Source: Micromonospora echinofusca | Lineage (GTDB): Bacteria > Actinomycetota > Actinomycetes > Mycobacteriales > Micromonosporaceae | DNA length: 38,913 bases | Direction: 5' to 3' | Assembly: GCF_017614955.1 (NCBI RefSeq) | Contig: NZ_WVUH01000015.1 | Span: forward strand, 1 to 38,913 | Part shown: one piece after another, positions 1 through 7,880 of the stretch | How positions within the stretch are numbered: position 1 is the stretch's first letter | How the letters are laid out: the number at the start of each line of letters is the position of its first letter | Notes under the pieces: model-generated | The model's input: only the letters and a program-made list of their open reading frames with translations | Told to the model about the DNA's origin: nothing | The model's database searches: none | Made by a program: the position numbers and the translations under genes

Positions 1-173
1 GGCCCGCCCTGCCCCCGGCCGCCGGTCGGGGCGGCGGAGAACGGGTCACGGCCGGGGGACCGGCCCTCGGCCGGCGGCCGGCTGCCCGGCACGGAGGCAC
101 GGCCGGCGGAGCTGCCCAACGGACGACGGGAGCCGTCAGGGAGCGGGGAACCGGCAGGCGAGGTCGCTGACAT
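1..173 (-). CDS. possible N-terminus of a gene running off the left edge
   Basis: An ATG at 171-173 opens a minus-strand frame that stays open to the window edge (57 codons). The translated piece is low-complexity and rich in Gly, Pro, Ser and Arg, beginning MSATSPAGSPLPDGSRR. This looks like the disordered N-terminal tail that precedes membrane or sugar-transferase domains in actinomycetes. It lies 144 bases downstream of the epimerase stop and on the same strand, so it could be the next gene of that unit. No good ribosome binding site precedes the ATG, and open frames are common at this GC content, so this is tentative. Function cannot be stated. Confidence 0.35.
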   Translation of the reverse strand, partial: MSATSPAGSPLPDGSRRPLGSSAGRASVPGSRPPAEGRSPGRDPFSAAPTGGRGQGG

Positions 174-317
174 GTAGCTCAGGGTACGTAGCGCCGACCA
201 CTGTCGTCCCGGGTCGCACCGACGGTGTCGTCGGGCGCCGCGGCACAGGTGTCGTGGGACGGTGCGGTACCGGCGTCGCCGGGTGGCGCGGCGACAGCCA
301 CGGGCAGGTGCCCGGTG
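174..317. other. intergenic region downstream of the epimerase gene
   Basis: This GC-rich gap separates the epimerase stop from the possible left-edge gene. I see no convincing RNA gene, terminator or operator in it. Confidence 0.4.
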
Positions 318-1295
318 TCAGGCCAGTCGTTGCCGGAAGTGCTCGATCGTCCGGCGGAGGCCCTCCTCCGGGGCGACCTGCGGGGCGTACCCGAGGCGCT
401 CCCGGGCCAGGGTCAGATCCGGCCGGCGCTTCTCCGGATCGTCGGCGGTCCGGGTGATGTAGCTCACCTGGGAGTCGCTGCCGGTGAGCGAGACGATCAG
501 CTCCGCCAGCTCCCGCATGGAGAGCTCGTGCTCGGTACCGCAGTTGACCGGCCCGGTCTCGGTGGAGTCGAGCAGGAGCAGGATGCCGCGCACCAGGTCG
601 TCGACGTAGCAGATCGACCGGGTCTGCGCCCCCGTGCCGTGCACGGTGATCGGCTCACCGCGCAGGGCCTGGTTGATGAAGGTCGGGATCGCCCGGCCGT
701 CGTCCGGCCGCATCCTCGGCCCGTACGTGTTGAAGATGCGCACGATCGCGGCGTCCAGCCCGCGGTACCGGTGGTAGGCCATGGTCGACGCCTCGGCGAA
801 CCGCTTGGCCTCGTCGTAGACGCTCCGGATGCCGATCGGGTTCACGTTGCCCCAGTACGTCTCGCGCTGCGGGTGCTCCAGCGGGTCGCCGTACGCCTCG
901 GAGGTGGAGGCCATCAGGAAGCGGGCCCCGTCGGCCACCGCGCGGTCGAGCAGGTGCAGGGTGGCCACCGAGCCGACCCGCAGGATCTCGACCGGCAGCG
1001 TGGCGAAGTCGGTGGGGCTGGCCGGCGAGGCCATGTGCAGGATCGCGTCGAACCGCTCGGCGACGGCCGGGTGGTGGTCGGGCAGCCCTTCGGAGATGTC
1101 CGCCTCGACCAGGGTGAACCGGGGGTGGTCGGCCAGGTGGGCGACGTTCTCCTTGGTACCGGTGACGAAGTTGTCCACGGCGACGACGGTGCAGCCCCGC
1201 TCGATCAGTGAGTCCACCAGGTGCGACGGCACGAAGCCGGCCCCACCGGAGACGAGTACGCGGTGACCTGATCCGAAACGAGGGGCAACCTTCAT
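318..1295 (-). CDS. NAD-dependent epimerase/dehydratase (extended SDR, UDP-glucuronate decarboxylase-like)
   Basis: The 325-residue protein is an extended short-chain dehydrogenase/reductase that interconverts or oxidises nucleotide sugars in the cytoplasm. Visible are an N-terminal Rossmann motif (GGAGFVPSHL), the alternating D after beta-2 (VVAVDNF), a TSEAYG serine motif, the catalytic YxxxK (SVYDEAKRF), and the substrate-loop pattern RIFNTYGPRM with an SICYVDDL region. These resemble UDP-glucuronate decarboxylases and dTDP-glucose dehydratases. The third glycine of the usual GxxGxxG is a proline, which is unusual. I chose the ATG at 1295 because it sits just before the Rossmann strand; a GTG at 1343 would add 16 residues that look non-native. 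It probably supplies a sugar precursor to surface polysaccharide, as the right half of the window is such a locus; the exact substrate is unknown. Confidence 0.88.
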   Translation of the reverse strand: MKVAPRFGSGHRVLVSGGAGFVPSHLVDSLIERGCTVVAVDNFVTGTKENVAHLADHPRFTLVEADISEGLPDHHPAVAERFDAILHMASPASPTDFATLPVEILRVGSVATLHLLDRAVADGARFLMASTSEAYGDPLEHPQRETYWGNVNPIGIRSVYDEAKRFAEASTMAYHRYRGLDAAIVRIFNTYGPRMRPDDGRAIPTFINQALRGEPITVHGTGAQTRSICYVDDLVRGILLLLDSTETGPVNCGTEHELSMRELAELIVSLTGSDSQVSYITRTADDPEKRRPDLTLARERLGYAPQVAPEEGLRRTIEHFRQRLA

Positions 1296-1348
1296 GCCCG
1301 TCAGCCTACCCAGAACCCCGACCGGGAACCGTCCACCGGTCACGGGTG

Positions 1349-1399
1349 TTAGGAAGGGCCCCTTCCTCTACCGAATGCGATAAGAAGGGGCCCTTCCTT
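1349..1399. repeat. paired GC palindromes (AGGAAGGGGCCCTTCCT type), likely terminator
   Basis: Two near-palindromic copies, at 1349-1367 and 1381-1399, sit between the stop of the symporter gene and the start of the epimerase gene. Each copy can fold alone (arms AGGAAGGG/CCTTCCT). Because one copy is nearly the reverse complement of the other, the pair can also form one long hairpin with a short AT-containing loop. The position just after the symporter stop at 1405 suggests a factor-independent terminator or mRNA 3' stabiliser. From memory, this kind of palindrome recurs between genes in Micromonospora; that is recollection and was not tested here. Confidence 0.7.
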
Positions 1400-1404
1400 G
1401 CATC

Positions 1405-3078
1405 TCAGTGGGCGCCGGCGCCGGTGAGGGCGCGGACCTCCAGTTCGGCGTACTTCGCGTCGTCGCGCTCCTTCGACAGCAGGGTGCCGACGAAGCCGCA
1501 GAGGAACCCGAACGGGATCGAGATGATGCCCGGGTTGGACAGCGGGAACCACTGCCAGTCGGAGTCCGGGAACATCGAGGTGGCCGCCCCGGAGACCACC
1601 GGGGAGAAGAAGACCAGCACCACGGCCGCGAGCAGACCGCCGTAGATCGCCCAGACCGCGCCGGAGGTGTTGAACCGCTTCCAGAACAGGCTGTACAGGA
1701 TCGCCGGCAGGTTGCCGGACGCGGCGACCGCGAAGGCCAGCGCGACCAGGAACGCGACGTTCAGGCTCTGCGCGAAGATCGACAGCAGGATCGAGACCGC
1801 ACCGATCACGAAGGCGGAGATCCGGGCGACGTTCACCTCCTGCCGCTCCGACGCCTGGCCATTCTTGATCACGTTGGCGTAGAAGTCGTGCGCCAGGCTG
1901 GAGGAGGAGGCCAGGGTCAGCCCGGCCACCACGGCGAGGATGGTGGCGAACGCGACCGCCGCGATGATCGCCAGCATCGCGGCACCGCCCACGTCACCGC
2001 CGAGGAAGTCCACCCCGAGTGCCTGGGCGAGCTGTGGTGCCGCGGTGTTGCCGGCCTTGTCCTGGGCGGTGATCGCCTCCCGGCCGACCAGGGCCGCCGC
2101 GCCGAAGCCGAGCGCCAGGGTGAACAGGTAGAAGGTGCCGATGATGCCGATCGCCCAGAGCACGCTCTTGCGGGCCGCCTTCGCGGTCGGCACGGTGTAG
2201 AACCGGATCAGGATGTGCGGCAGGCCGGCGGTACCGAGGACCAGTGCGATGCCGAGCGAGAGCAGGTCCACCTTGTTGTAGAAGGTCTGCGTGGCGTTGC
2301 CGGCCACCTCCACGCCGTACCGCAGTCCCGGTTCGAGGAAGGCGCTGCCCTTGCCGGACGAGGCGGCGGCGTCGCCGAGCAGCGAGGACAGGTTGAACTT
2401 GTACTTCGCCAGGACCAGCAGCGTCATCACCAGCGTGCCGCCCATCAGCAGCACGGCCTTGATGATCTGCACGTAGGTGGTGCCCTTCATCCCGCCGACC
2501 GTGACGTAGATGATCATCAGGGCGCCGACCAGGATGATGGTGGCGACCTTGGCGGTGTCGGCGTCCATGCCCAGGAAGGTCGTCCCGGGCCGGATGCCGA
2601 GCAGCAGCGCGACCAGCGCGCCCGCGCCGACCATCTGGGCCAGCAGGTAGAAGATCGACACGGTGATGGTGGAGACCGCCGCCGCCGTCCGGACCGGTCG
2701 CTGCCGCATCCGGAACGCCAGCACGTCCGCCATCGTGTACCGGCCGGAGTTGCGCAGCAGCTCCGCGACCAGCAGCAGCGCGACCAGCCAGGCCACCAGG
2801 AAGCCGATCGAGTACAGGAAGCCGTCGTACCCGTAGAGGGCGATGATCCCGGCGATGCCGAGGAACGAGGCGGCCGACATGTAGTCGCCACCGATCGCCA
2901 TGCCGTTCTGGAAGCCGGAGAAGGACCGGCCACCGGCGTAGAAGTCGGTGGCCGTCCGGGTCTGCCGGCTCGCCCAGATGGTGATGCCGAGGGTCACCGC
3001 CACGAGCACCACGAAGAGCGTGATGGTCAGCGTACGGGCGGTGCCGTTGGTGGCCTCAGCCGCGAGGACCGTGTTCAT
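1405..3078 (-). CDS. actP: cation/acetate symporter, sodium:solute symporter family
   Basis: This 557-residue integral membrane protein belongs to the sodium:solute symporter (SSS) family and is close in length and pattern to ActP, which imports acetate and short carboxylates with a cation. About 13 hydrophobic segments are visible. Family signatures include DFYAGGRSFSGFQNGMAIGG with YMSAASFLG near residues 45-75, and the second signature GTAGLPHILIRFYTVP near the middle. It starts with ATG after a good GGAGGTG site. Its first 23 bases overlap the 3' end of the DUF485 gene, implying translational coupling. That yjcH-actP order is the standard one in bacteria. A CRP-like operator lies upstream of the pair, fitting carbon-source control. 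Confidence 0.93.
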   Translation of the reverse strand: MNTVLAAEATNGTARTLTITLFVVLVAVTLGITIWASRQTRTATDFYAGGRSFSGFQNGMAIGGDYMSAASFLGIAGIIALYGYDGFLYSIGFLVAWLVALLLVAELLRNSGRYTMADVLAFRMRQRPVRTAAAVSTITVSIFYLLAQMVGAGALVALLLGIRPGTTFLGMDADTAKVATIILVGALMIIYVTVGGMKGTTYVQIIKAVLLMGGTLVMTLLVLAKYKFNLSSLLGDAAASSGKGSAFLEPGLRYGVEVAGNATQTFYNKVDLLSLGIALVLGTAGLPHILIRFYTVPTAKAARKSVLWAIGIIGTFYLFTLALGFGAAALVGREAITAQDKAGNTAAPQLAQALGVDFLGGDVGGAAMLAIIAAVAFATILAVVAGLTLASSSSLAHDFYANVIKNGQASERQEVNVARISAFVIGAVSILLSIFAQSLNVAFLVALAFAVAASGNLPAILYSLFWKRFNTSGAVWAIYGGLLAAVVLVFFSPVVSGAATSMFPDSDWQWFPLSNPGIISIPFGFLCGFVGTLLSKERDDAKYAELEVRALTGAGAH

Positions 3079-3421
3079 GGGTCACCTCCCCGATCTCGGC
3101 GCGGATCCGGTCGGCGACCGGGTCGATCCGCCGGTTGGCGTACCGGGCGTAGAGCCACGCGATCAGGAAGGTGGAGACGAACTGGAGCAGCCCGAAGACC
3201 AGGGCGATGTTGATGTTGCTGCCGAACAGCCGGGTGCCCATGAAGTCCCGCGCGTACGCCGAGAGGATCACGTACAGCGCGTACCAGAGGAAGAACGCCA
3301 CGGTCATCGGGAAGACGAAGCCGCGCAGGGTCCTCCGTAGTCCGGCGAATTCCGCCGACTCCTGGACGGCGACGTACCGGTGGGACGTGCCCGCTGCTGA
3401 TGCCGGGGTATCCGTAGACAT
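3056..3421 (-). CDS. DUF485 small membrane protein, partner of the acetate symporter
   Basis: The 121-residue protein has two transmembrane helices (FVFPMTVAFFLWYALYVIL and ALVFGLLQFVSTFLIAWLYARY) with a short loop carrying DFMGTRLFGSNI. This is the DUF485/YjcH layout. The ATG at 3421 is preceded by GGTGGTGA and gives MSTDTPAS; a frame extending to 3532 adds residues unlike the family. It overlaps actP by 23 bases and is the first gene of the pair. YjcH-type proteins are consistently found with ActP symporters and are thought to assist them, though the mechanism is not settled. Confidence 0.9.
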   Translation of the reverse strand: MSTDTPASAAGTSHRYVAVQESAEFAGLRRTLRGFVFPMTVAFFLWYALYVILSAYARDFMGTRLFGSNINIALVFGLLQFVSTFLIAWLYARYANRRIDPVADRIRAEIGEVTHEHGPRG

Positions 3422-3545
3422 GCGTGAATCACCACCTTCACAGGTGTGGGGGGTTTCGCGCACGGTATGGATCGGGGCGGCGTACCCGGAAGGCCGTCGG
3501 GCGGCCGGGTCGGCGGGTGCGCCGAACGGCACGACTGCTGCGCCG

Positions 3546-3561
3546 AGTGACCTGTGTCACT
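3546..3561. promoter_or_regulatory. CRP-like operator upstream of the DUF485-actP operon
   Basis: AGTGACCTGTGTCACT is a perfect 6+4+6 inverted repeat. It fits the CRP/GlxR pattern GTGA-N6-TCAC and the actinobacterial form GTG-N6-GNCAC. It lies 125 bases upstream of the DUF485 start and just beyond the stop of the next gene, within a 157-base gap. Acetate uptake genes are classic CRP-family targets in other bacteria. Binding here is inferred from the sequence only. Confidence 0.6.
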
Positions 3562-3578
3562 TCGGTGAGCGGTACGGT

Positions 3579-4112
3579 TCAGGCGTCCAGTTGGCGGTAC
3601 CGGCCCCGGTGGTGCAGCAGCGGCGTGCCCTCCTCGGCGAGGGCGACGGTCTCGATGGTCGCCTCCACCAGCAGTGCCCAGCCGTACTCCCGGGCGCCGT
3701 CGAGCCGGCAGCCCACCCAGCCCCCGGCGTCGGCGGGTACCGGCCCGTAGTCGGTCGGGATCCACTCGCCGGTGGCGAAGAGTCCGCCCGGTGCGGGGAA
3801 GAGCCCCGCGAACCGGTCGGCGAGCTGCCGGTGCGCCGGGCCGAGTACGGCCACCGCGAACCGGCCGGCGGCCGACGCCGCACTCCACAGGTCCGACTCC
3901 TCGTCGACCAGCCCGAGCAGCCGGTCCGGTTCCCCCTCGGCGACGAGGGTGGAGGAGACGGTCAGCCCGGCCGGACCGGGCGCGGTCCAGAGGGTCACCG
4001 TCGCCGCCAGCCGGCCGCGCAGTCGGCGTACCGGCGAGCGCTCGCCGACCGGAGTGGCGAACGGGTCGGTGTGGTGGATCTCCGCGCCCGGTTCTGGATT
4101 CACGTGAAACAT
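3579..4112 (-). CDS. flavin reductase-like FMN-binding split-barrel protein
   Basis: The 177-residue soluble protein resembles flavin reductase (Flavin_Reduct) domain proteins, which bind FMN and use NAD(P)H to reduce flavin, often for a partner monooxygenase. The family pattern is visible as a strand with ATVTLWTAPGPAGLTVSSTLVAEGEPDRLL near residues 37-66, then FAVAVLGPAHRQLADRFAG, and a C-terminal WALLVEATIETV strand followed by LLHHRGRYRQLD. The motif TVSS corresponds to the usual FMN-phosphate-contacting loop. It begins MFHVNPEPG at an ATG with no obvious Shine-Dalgarno site. No monooxygenase gene is adjacent, so the physiological partner is unknown. Confidence 0.8.
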   Translation of the reverse strand: MFHVNPEPGAEIHHTDPFATPVGERSPVRRLRGRLAATVTLWTAPGPAGLTVSSTLVAEGEPDRLLGLVDEESDLWSAASAAGRFAVAVLGPAHRQLADRFAGLFPAPGGLFATGEWIPTDYGPVPADAGGWVGCRLDGAREYGWALLVEATIETVALAEEGTPLLHHRGRYRQLDA

Positions 4113-4116
4113 TGTG

Positions 4117-4143
4117 CCGCCGCCCCGGGGACCGGAGCGGCGG
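4117..4143 (-). terminator. hairpin after the sigma factor/membrane partner operon
   Basis: CCGCCGC at 4117-4123 pairs with GCGGCGG at 4137-4143 (7-bp stem, 13-base loop). It lies 33 bases past the stop of the gene ending at 4176 and just before the flavin reductase start. It has no T-tract, as is common in actinomycetes, so it could equally be a weak leader structure of the reductase mRNA. Confidence 0.4.
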
Positions 4144-4175
4144 ACTCCATGAAAGGAACGGGGCGCGGACCCCGG

Positions 4176-5396
4176 TCACCCGCTGACGATGATCTTCCAG
4201 GTCCGAAGGTTGTTCCCCTCCTTGCCGGCCGGCTCCGGGTACCGGCCGGTGTGGTCCGGCCCCCAGTACACCGATGCCGAGAGGTCGCCGATCGCGCCGG
4301 ACCCGACCGCCGACCGGTCCACCGACAGGACGATCTCCAGGACCGCCATGCCGCCCGCCTTGATCTGGTCCATCGGGCAGAAGAGCTGGCCGGGTTCGGT
4401 GACGGCGCCCCGGCAGCCGGCCGGCGGGATGGCCGTCACGGTCGACGGGAACCGGAGGGTCACGTACGGCGCAGTGGCCAACTGCGGTCCCTTGTTGAGT
4501 ACGAGCAGGGTGAACGTCCCGGTGTACCGCTGCGTACCGTCCGCGCGCAGCCGGGGGTCCATCCCGCCCAGCGCCAGATCGGTGACCCGGGGGTTGGCCG
4601 GGAACCGGGTCGGGCCGCCGGTCTGCCGGAACCTGCCGTCGACCCAGGAGTAGGACCGCCACTGGTGCTGGGCCAGGTCGTCCGGCAGACCGTCACCGGC
4701 GTAGTCGGCCACCTCCACGTCCAGGGCCCGGTCAGCCGCTCGGATGCCCCGGATGGCGGCGACGTCGCCGGTGCTGGCGACCACCTGTCCCTGGGTGACG
4801 ATGGCTCCACCGGCGTCGCGGTCGAACACCAGCACCTTTGCTGCGTAGCTCTCCAGCCCCGAGCAGGTGATCAGGGCGGCGGTCTCGGTGGTGCCGTCCC
4901 GGTCGGTGTCGACCGGTACCACCTTGTCGATCTTCATGACCAACTCGTTGCCGGGGACCTCGTTCCGACCGTCGCTGAACCGGACCGGCCCGCTCCGGCA
5001 GGACTTCGCCATCCGGTCCGGCCACGCCGGGATCCGAAGAGTCACGTCACCCAGGACCGCCGCCGGCGTCAGCCCGCCGGGGACCGTTGCACCCCGGGTC
5101 GGCGTACCCGTCGGTGACGCGGTCGGCGCGCCGGTGGGCGCTACGGACGGGGTCGGTGGCCCGGTCGTCACGTCGACCCCCGGTGGCGGTGGCACCGGCT
5201 CGGGCCAGGCCGTTGCCGCGACCGGAGTGATGATCACCAGAGCGGTGAGTGCCCCGGCTGCCGCCGTCCCGGCGGTCCGACGCCGCCGTGCCACGGTACG
5301 CGCCGCACCGGCCCCGGCCGGCAGGGCCAGCGGGCCGCCCGTCCGGAACCGGGCGAACGCGGTTTCGAGCTGCGGGAATTCCTGGTCGTCATGCAT
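4176..5396 (-). CDS. membrane-anchored protein paired with ECF sigma factor (candidate anti-sigma)
   Basis: The 406-residue protein has a cytoplasmic N-terminus of about 40 residues, one transmembrane segment (about 41-64, AAGALTALVIITPVAATAW), and a Pro/Thr-rich linker (about 66-107) with PTGAPTASPTGTPT. A large outer domain follows. That domain holds Asp-rich turns such as DTDRDGTTE and DYAGDGLPDD, typical of FG-GAP/VCBS-like calcium-binding loops, and a late Ig-like part with paired cysteines. The start overlaps the sigma gene by 8 bases. The arrangement suggests an anti-sigma or sensor for the upstream sigma factor, but the HxxxCxxC zinc anti-sigma motif is absent, so the regulatory role is inference from position. 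Confidence 0.75.
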   Translation of the reverse strand: MHDDQEFPQLETAFARFRTGGPLALPAGAGAARTVARRRRTAGTAAAGALTALVIITPVAATAWPEPVPPPPGVDVTTGPPTPSVAPTGAPTASPTGTPTRGATVPGGLTPAAVLGDVTLRIPAWPDRMAKSCRSGPVRFSDGRNEVPGNELVMKIDKVVPVDTDRDGTTETAALITCSGLESYAAKVLVFDRDAGGAIVTQGQVVASTGDVAAIRGIRAADRALDVEVADYAGDGLPDDLAQHQWRSYSWVDGRFRQTGGPTRFPANPRVTDLALGGMDPRLRADGTQRYTGTFTLLVLNKGPQLATAPYVTLRFPSTVTAIPPAGCRGAVTEPGQLFCPMDQIKAGGMAVLEIVLSVDRSAVGSGAIGDLSASVYWGPDHTGRYPEPAGKEGNNLRTWKIIVSG

Positions 5397-5943
5397 CGGT
5401 CCGCTCCGTCCCCGGGTCCGTCAGAGCAGCGGCGAGAGTCTTCCGGCCCCGGTGCAACCAGGACTTGACCGTCCCGGACGACACCCCTTCCTGCTTGGCG
5501 ATCTCGTCGACCGGCATGTCGGCGACGTGGAACAGCACGATCGCGCGGCGGTGCGTCTCCGGCAGGTCGGCCAACGCACGGGCCAGTGCGACCCGGTCCG
5601 GACCGGGGCCCTCCACCACCTGCTCCCGGTGGAAGTGGGCGTGGGCGCGGGCCGCCCGCAACCGCCGCCACCGGCTCTTGGCCACGTTCAGCGCGACCCG
5701 CCGGACCCAGGCTGCCGGATTGTCGTACGACGCGACCCTGCTCCAGCGGGCCCAGGCGCGACTGAACGCCTCCTGGACCGCGTCCTGGGCCTGGCCCACG
5801 TCTGCCGTGTAGGCATAGAGCTGGAGCGTCAGCTGATGGAAATTGGCCGCATAGAACTCGTCGAAGCCGGATCCGTCAGTCGGAACCGGCGGGGGTGCCT
5901 GCCCTGGTGGGCCCAGATCCGGGCCCAGCAACCGCACCATCAT
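5389..5943 (-). CDS. RNA polymerase sigma factor, ECF, SigE-family
   Basis: This 184-residue ECF sigma factor directs RNA polymerase to a dedicated promoter set. Region 2 is visible as FDEFYAANFHQLTLQLYAYTAD...AQDAVQEAFSRAW, with the promoter-melting/-10 reading helix around NPAAWVRRVALNVAKSRWRR. Region 4 runs from LADLPETHRRAIVLFHVADMPVDEIA to the helix-turn-helix VSSGTVKSWLHRGRKTLA. It begins with ATG after GGGGAGGG at a good distance. Membership of the actinobacterial SigE-family group is suggested by the spacing of the two regions. It overlaps its membrane partner gene, so the two are co-expressed. Confidence 0.93.
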   Translation of the reverse strand: MMVRLLGPDLGPPGQAPPPVPTDGSGFDEFYAANFHQLTLQLYAYTADVGQAQDAVQEAFSRAWARWSRVASYDNPAAWVRRVALNVAKSRWRRLRAARAHAHFHREQVVEGPGPDRVALARALADLPETHRRAIVLFHVADMPVDEIAKQEGVSSGTVKSWLHRGRKTLAAALTDPGTERTDA

Positions 5944-6071
5944 GATGGCGCCCTCCCCGTACCGCGCCGCCGTGCGCTACGGCGACGTCTGGGCCCCACA
6001 CCCCGTGCCCCGGCCACGGGTTGCACGCTGTCGCCCGCCGGACACCCCGGTCAGGTCCGACGGGTCCGGCC

Positions 6072-6133
6072 GCACGGGTGACCGCAGCGAGCCGCGTCGG
6101 GCCAGTTCGGCGGCACGGGTGACCGCAGCGAGC
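6072..6133. repeat. direct repeat pair, 21 bases at 41-base spacing
   Basis: The 21-base sequence from GCACGGGTGACC to GCAGCGAGC is present exactly at 6072-6092 and 6113-6133, in the gap between the ABC permease stop and the sigma factor start. The copies could be a local duplication or a repeated binding site near the sigma promoter. No function is evident. Confidence 0.6.
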
Positions 6134-6152
6134 AGCACGACCGGACGGCCGG

Positions 6153-7880
6153 TCAGCGGCGTGGCGTCACCGCGGTCAGCAGCTCCGGCATCCGCCTGTC
6201 CAGCACGTCCCCGGCGAGGTACGTGCCGAGTACGGCCGCCCCGAAGCCGTACGCCAGACCCACCGGCAGGGCCAGCCAGTACCAGATCCCGCCGAGAAGG
6301 GCGGTCGCCGCCACCATCGGCGTGGTCACCCCCACCGAGGCGACCATGGACACCATGGTCAGCAGGCCCTTCGCCACCCCGGCCCCGCTGTTCACCGCGA
6401 ACGGGTTGCTCGTCTCCGGCAGCGCGTACGCCCCCAGGATCGAGACGAACACGTTGATCGCCAGCCCGGCGCCGTACGCGGCGAAGAGGGAACCCGCCAT
6501 CACGCCGATCCAGGCCGGCTCCCGCAGTACCACCGCGACGATCACGCTGATCGCCACCAGCAACGGGACCACGTAGAGCGAGAAGGCGACGGCCCGGGCG
6601 CGCAGCTCCACCTGCCCCGGCACCCCGGCGATCACGTTCGCCGCGTACGCGCTGCCGTCGAAGCCGAACTGGTTGGCCAGCGTCACCGAGGCGAGCACCC
6701 CCACGAACACCATGGAGAGGGTGACCGTGGTCGGGGAGGCGGAGAAGTCCTGCTCCCCGCCGACCAGTCCCTGGCTGCCGATGTTCACCATCACCGGCAC
6801 GAAGACACCGACCACGGCGATGGTGATCAGATTGGCCCGCCGCCGGGCGTCCCGCCACCAGTACCGGGCCTCCCGGGCCACCAGCGCGCCGAACCGGTCC
6901 CGGCGCACCCAACCGGCGATCCGGGGGAAGAGCTGTGCCACCGGAGTACCCGCAGCCTGCCGGCGCTTCGCTGCGGTGCCGCCGCTCGCGGCCCCCACCA
7001 TGGCCGACTCCAGCGACCGGGACCACCACCACAGCAGCGCCCCGATGGTCAGTACGGTGATCAGCAGCTTGACCGGTGCCGCCCAGACCCGGCCCTGCGC
7101 CAGGTCGATACCGGCGGTGTACGCCGCCCCGAACGGGGTCCAGCCGACCACGTCGGCCACCCCGGCCAACTGGTCCCAGTCCGCCCGCTGGACGGCAGCC
7201 AGTACGACGATCTGGAGCGGGCCGATCAGGGCGGCGAGGACCGCCAACAGGATCGCCGCCAGGTCCCGGATCCGGCGGGACCGGAGCATGGTGGCGAAGG
7301 CACTGGTCACCGCCCGGCTCGCGGCGACGCAGAGGAGCAGACCGGCGACCACCCCGACCGCCGTGACCAGCCCCGCCGACCAGCCGCCGAGCAGCCAGGC
7401 GGTCACCACCAGGCCGCTGGTGGCGAGCAACGCGGCCACCGCCGGGATACCGACCAGCGCAGCGGCGAACATGCCGGTGACCAGGGTCCGGCGGGTCAAC
7501 GGCAGCAACGCGAACCGGGCCGGGTCGAGGGTCTCGTCCACCCCGAACAGCACCAGCGGCAGCAGCGTCCAGCCGAGGACCAGCAGCCCGCCACCGAAGG
7601 CGGCGGCCAGCACGGCGAAGTCCGACCTGTCCGCCAGGCCCGGTGCGGCGAACAGGAAGAACCCGGAGACCGCGAACCAGAGCGCGAACAGCGCGCCGAC
7701 CACGTAGAGCGCGATCCGCCAACCCTGACCACGGAAGTTGTTGCGCATCACCCGCAGCTTGAGCCGGACGAAGTGTCCGGCACCGACCGGCCGTAGCGGC
7801 TCCGGCGAGGGCGCCGCGACCGGTGGCCCGACCGGCGGTAACGGCCCGGCCGACCCCACCGGCGTCACCTCGACAGCCAC
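6153..7880 (-). CDS. ABC transporter permease (ABC-2 type)
   Basis: The 575-residue membrane protein is the transmembrane half of an exporter. Its N-terminus has about 40 proline-rich cytoplasmic residues, then roughly 12-14 hydrophobic segments, for example ALYVVGALFALWFAVSGFFLF and LAAILLAVLAALIGPLQIVVLAAV. A charged cytoplasmic loop (RRDRFGALVAREARYWWRDARRRANL) lies near the middle. It starts with GTG after GAGGAG and overlaps the ATPase gene by 16 bases, so the pair forms one complex. The size suggests a fused, two-copy ABC-2 permease. The substrate cannot be deduced. Confidence 0.88.
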   Translation of the reverse strand: MAVEVTPVGSAGPLPPVGPPVAAPSPEPLRPVGAGHFVRLKLRVMRNNFRGQGWRIALYVVGALFALWFAVSGFFLFAAPGLADRSDFAVLAAAFGGGLLVLGWTLLPLVLFGVDETLDPARFALLPLTRRTLVTGMFAAALVGIPAVAALLATSGLVVTAWLLGGWSAGLVTAVGVVAGLLLCVAASRAVTSAFATMLRSRRIRDLAAILLAVLAALIGPLQIVVLAAVQRADWDQLAGVADVVGWTPFGAAYTAGIDLAQGRVWAAPVKLLITVLTIGALLWWWSRSLESAMVGAASGGTAAKRRQAAGTPVAQLFPRIAGWVRRDRFGALVAREARYWWRDARRRANLITIAVVGVFVPVMVNIGSQGLVGGEQDFSASPTTVTLSMVFVGVLASVTLANQFGFDGSAYAANVIAGVPGQVELRARAVAFSLYVVPLLVAISVIVAVVLREPAWIGVMAGSLFAAYGAGLAINVFVSILGAYALPETSNPFAVNSGAGVAKGLLTMVSMVASVGVTTPMVAATALLGGIWYWLALPVGLAYGFGAAVLGTYLAGDVLDRRMPELLTAVTPRR

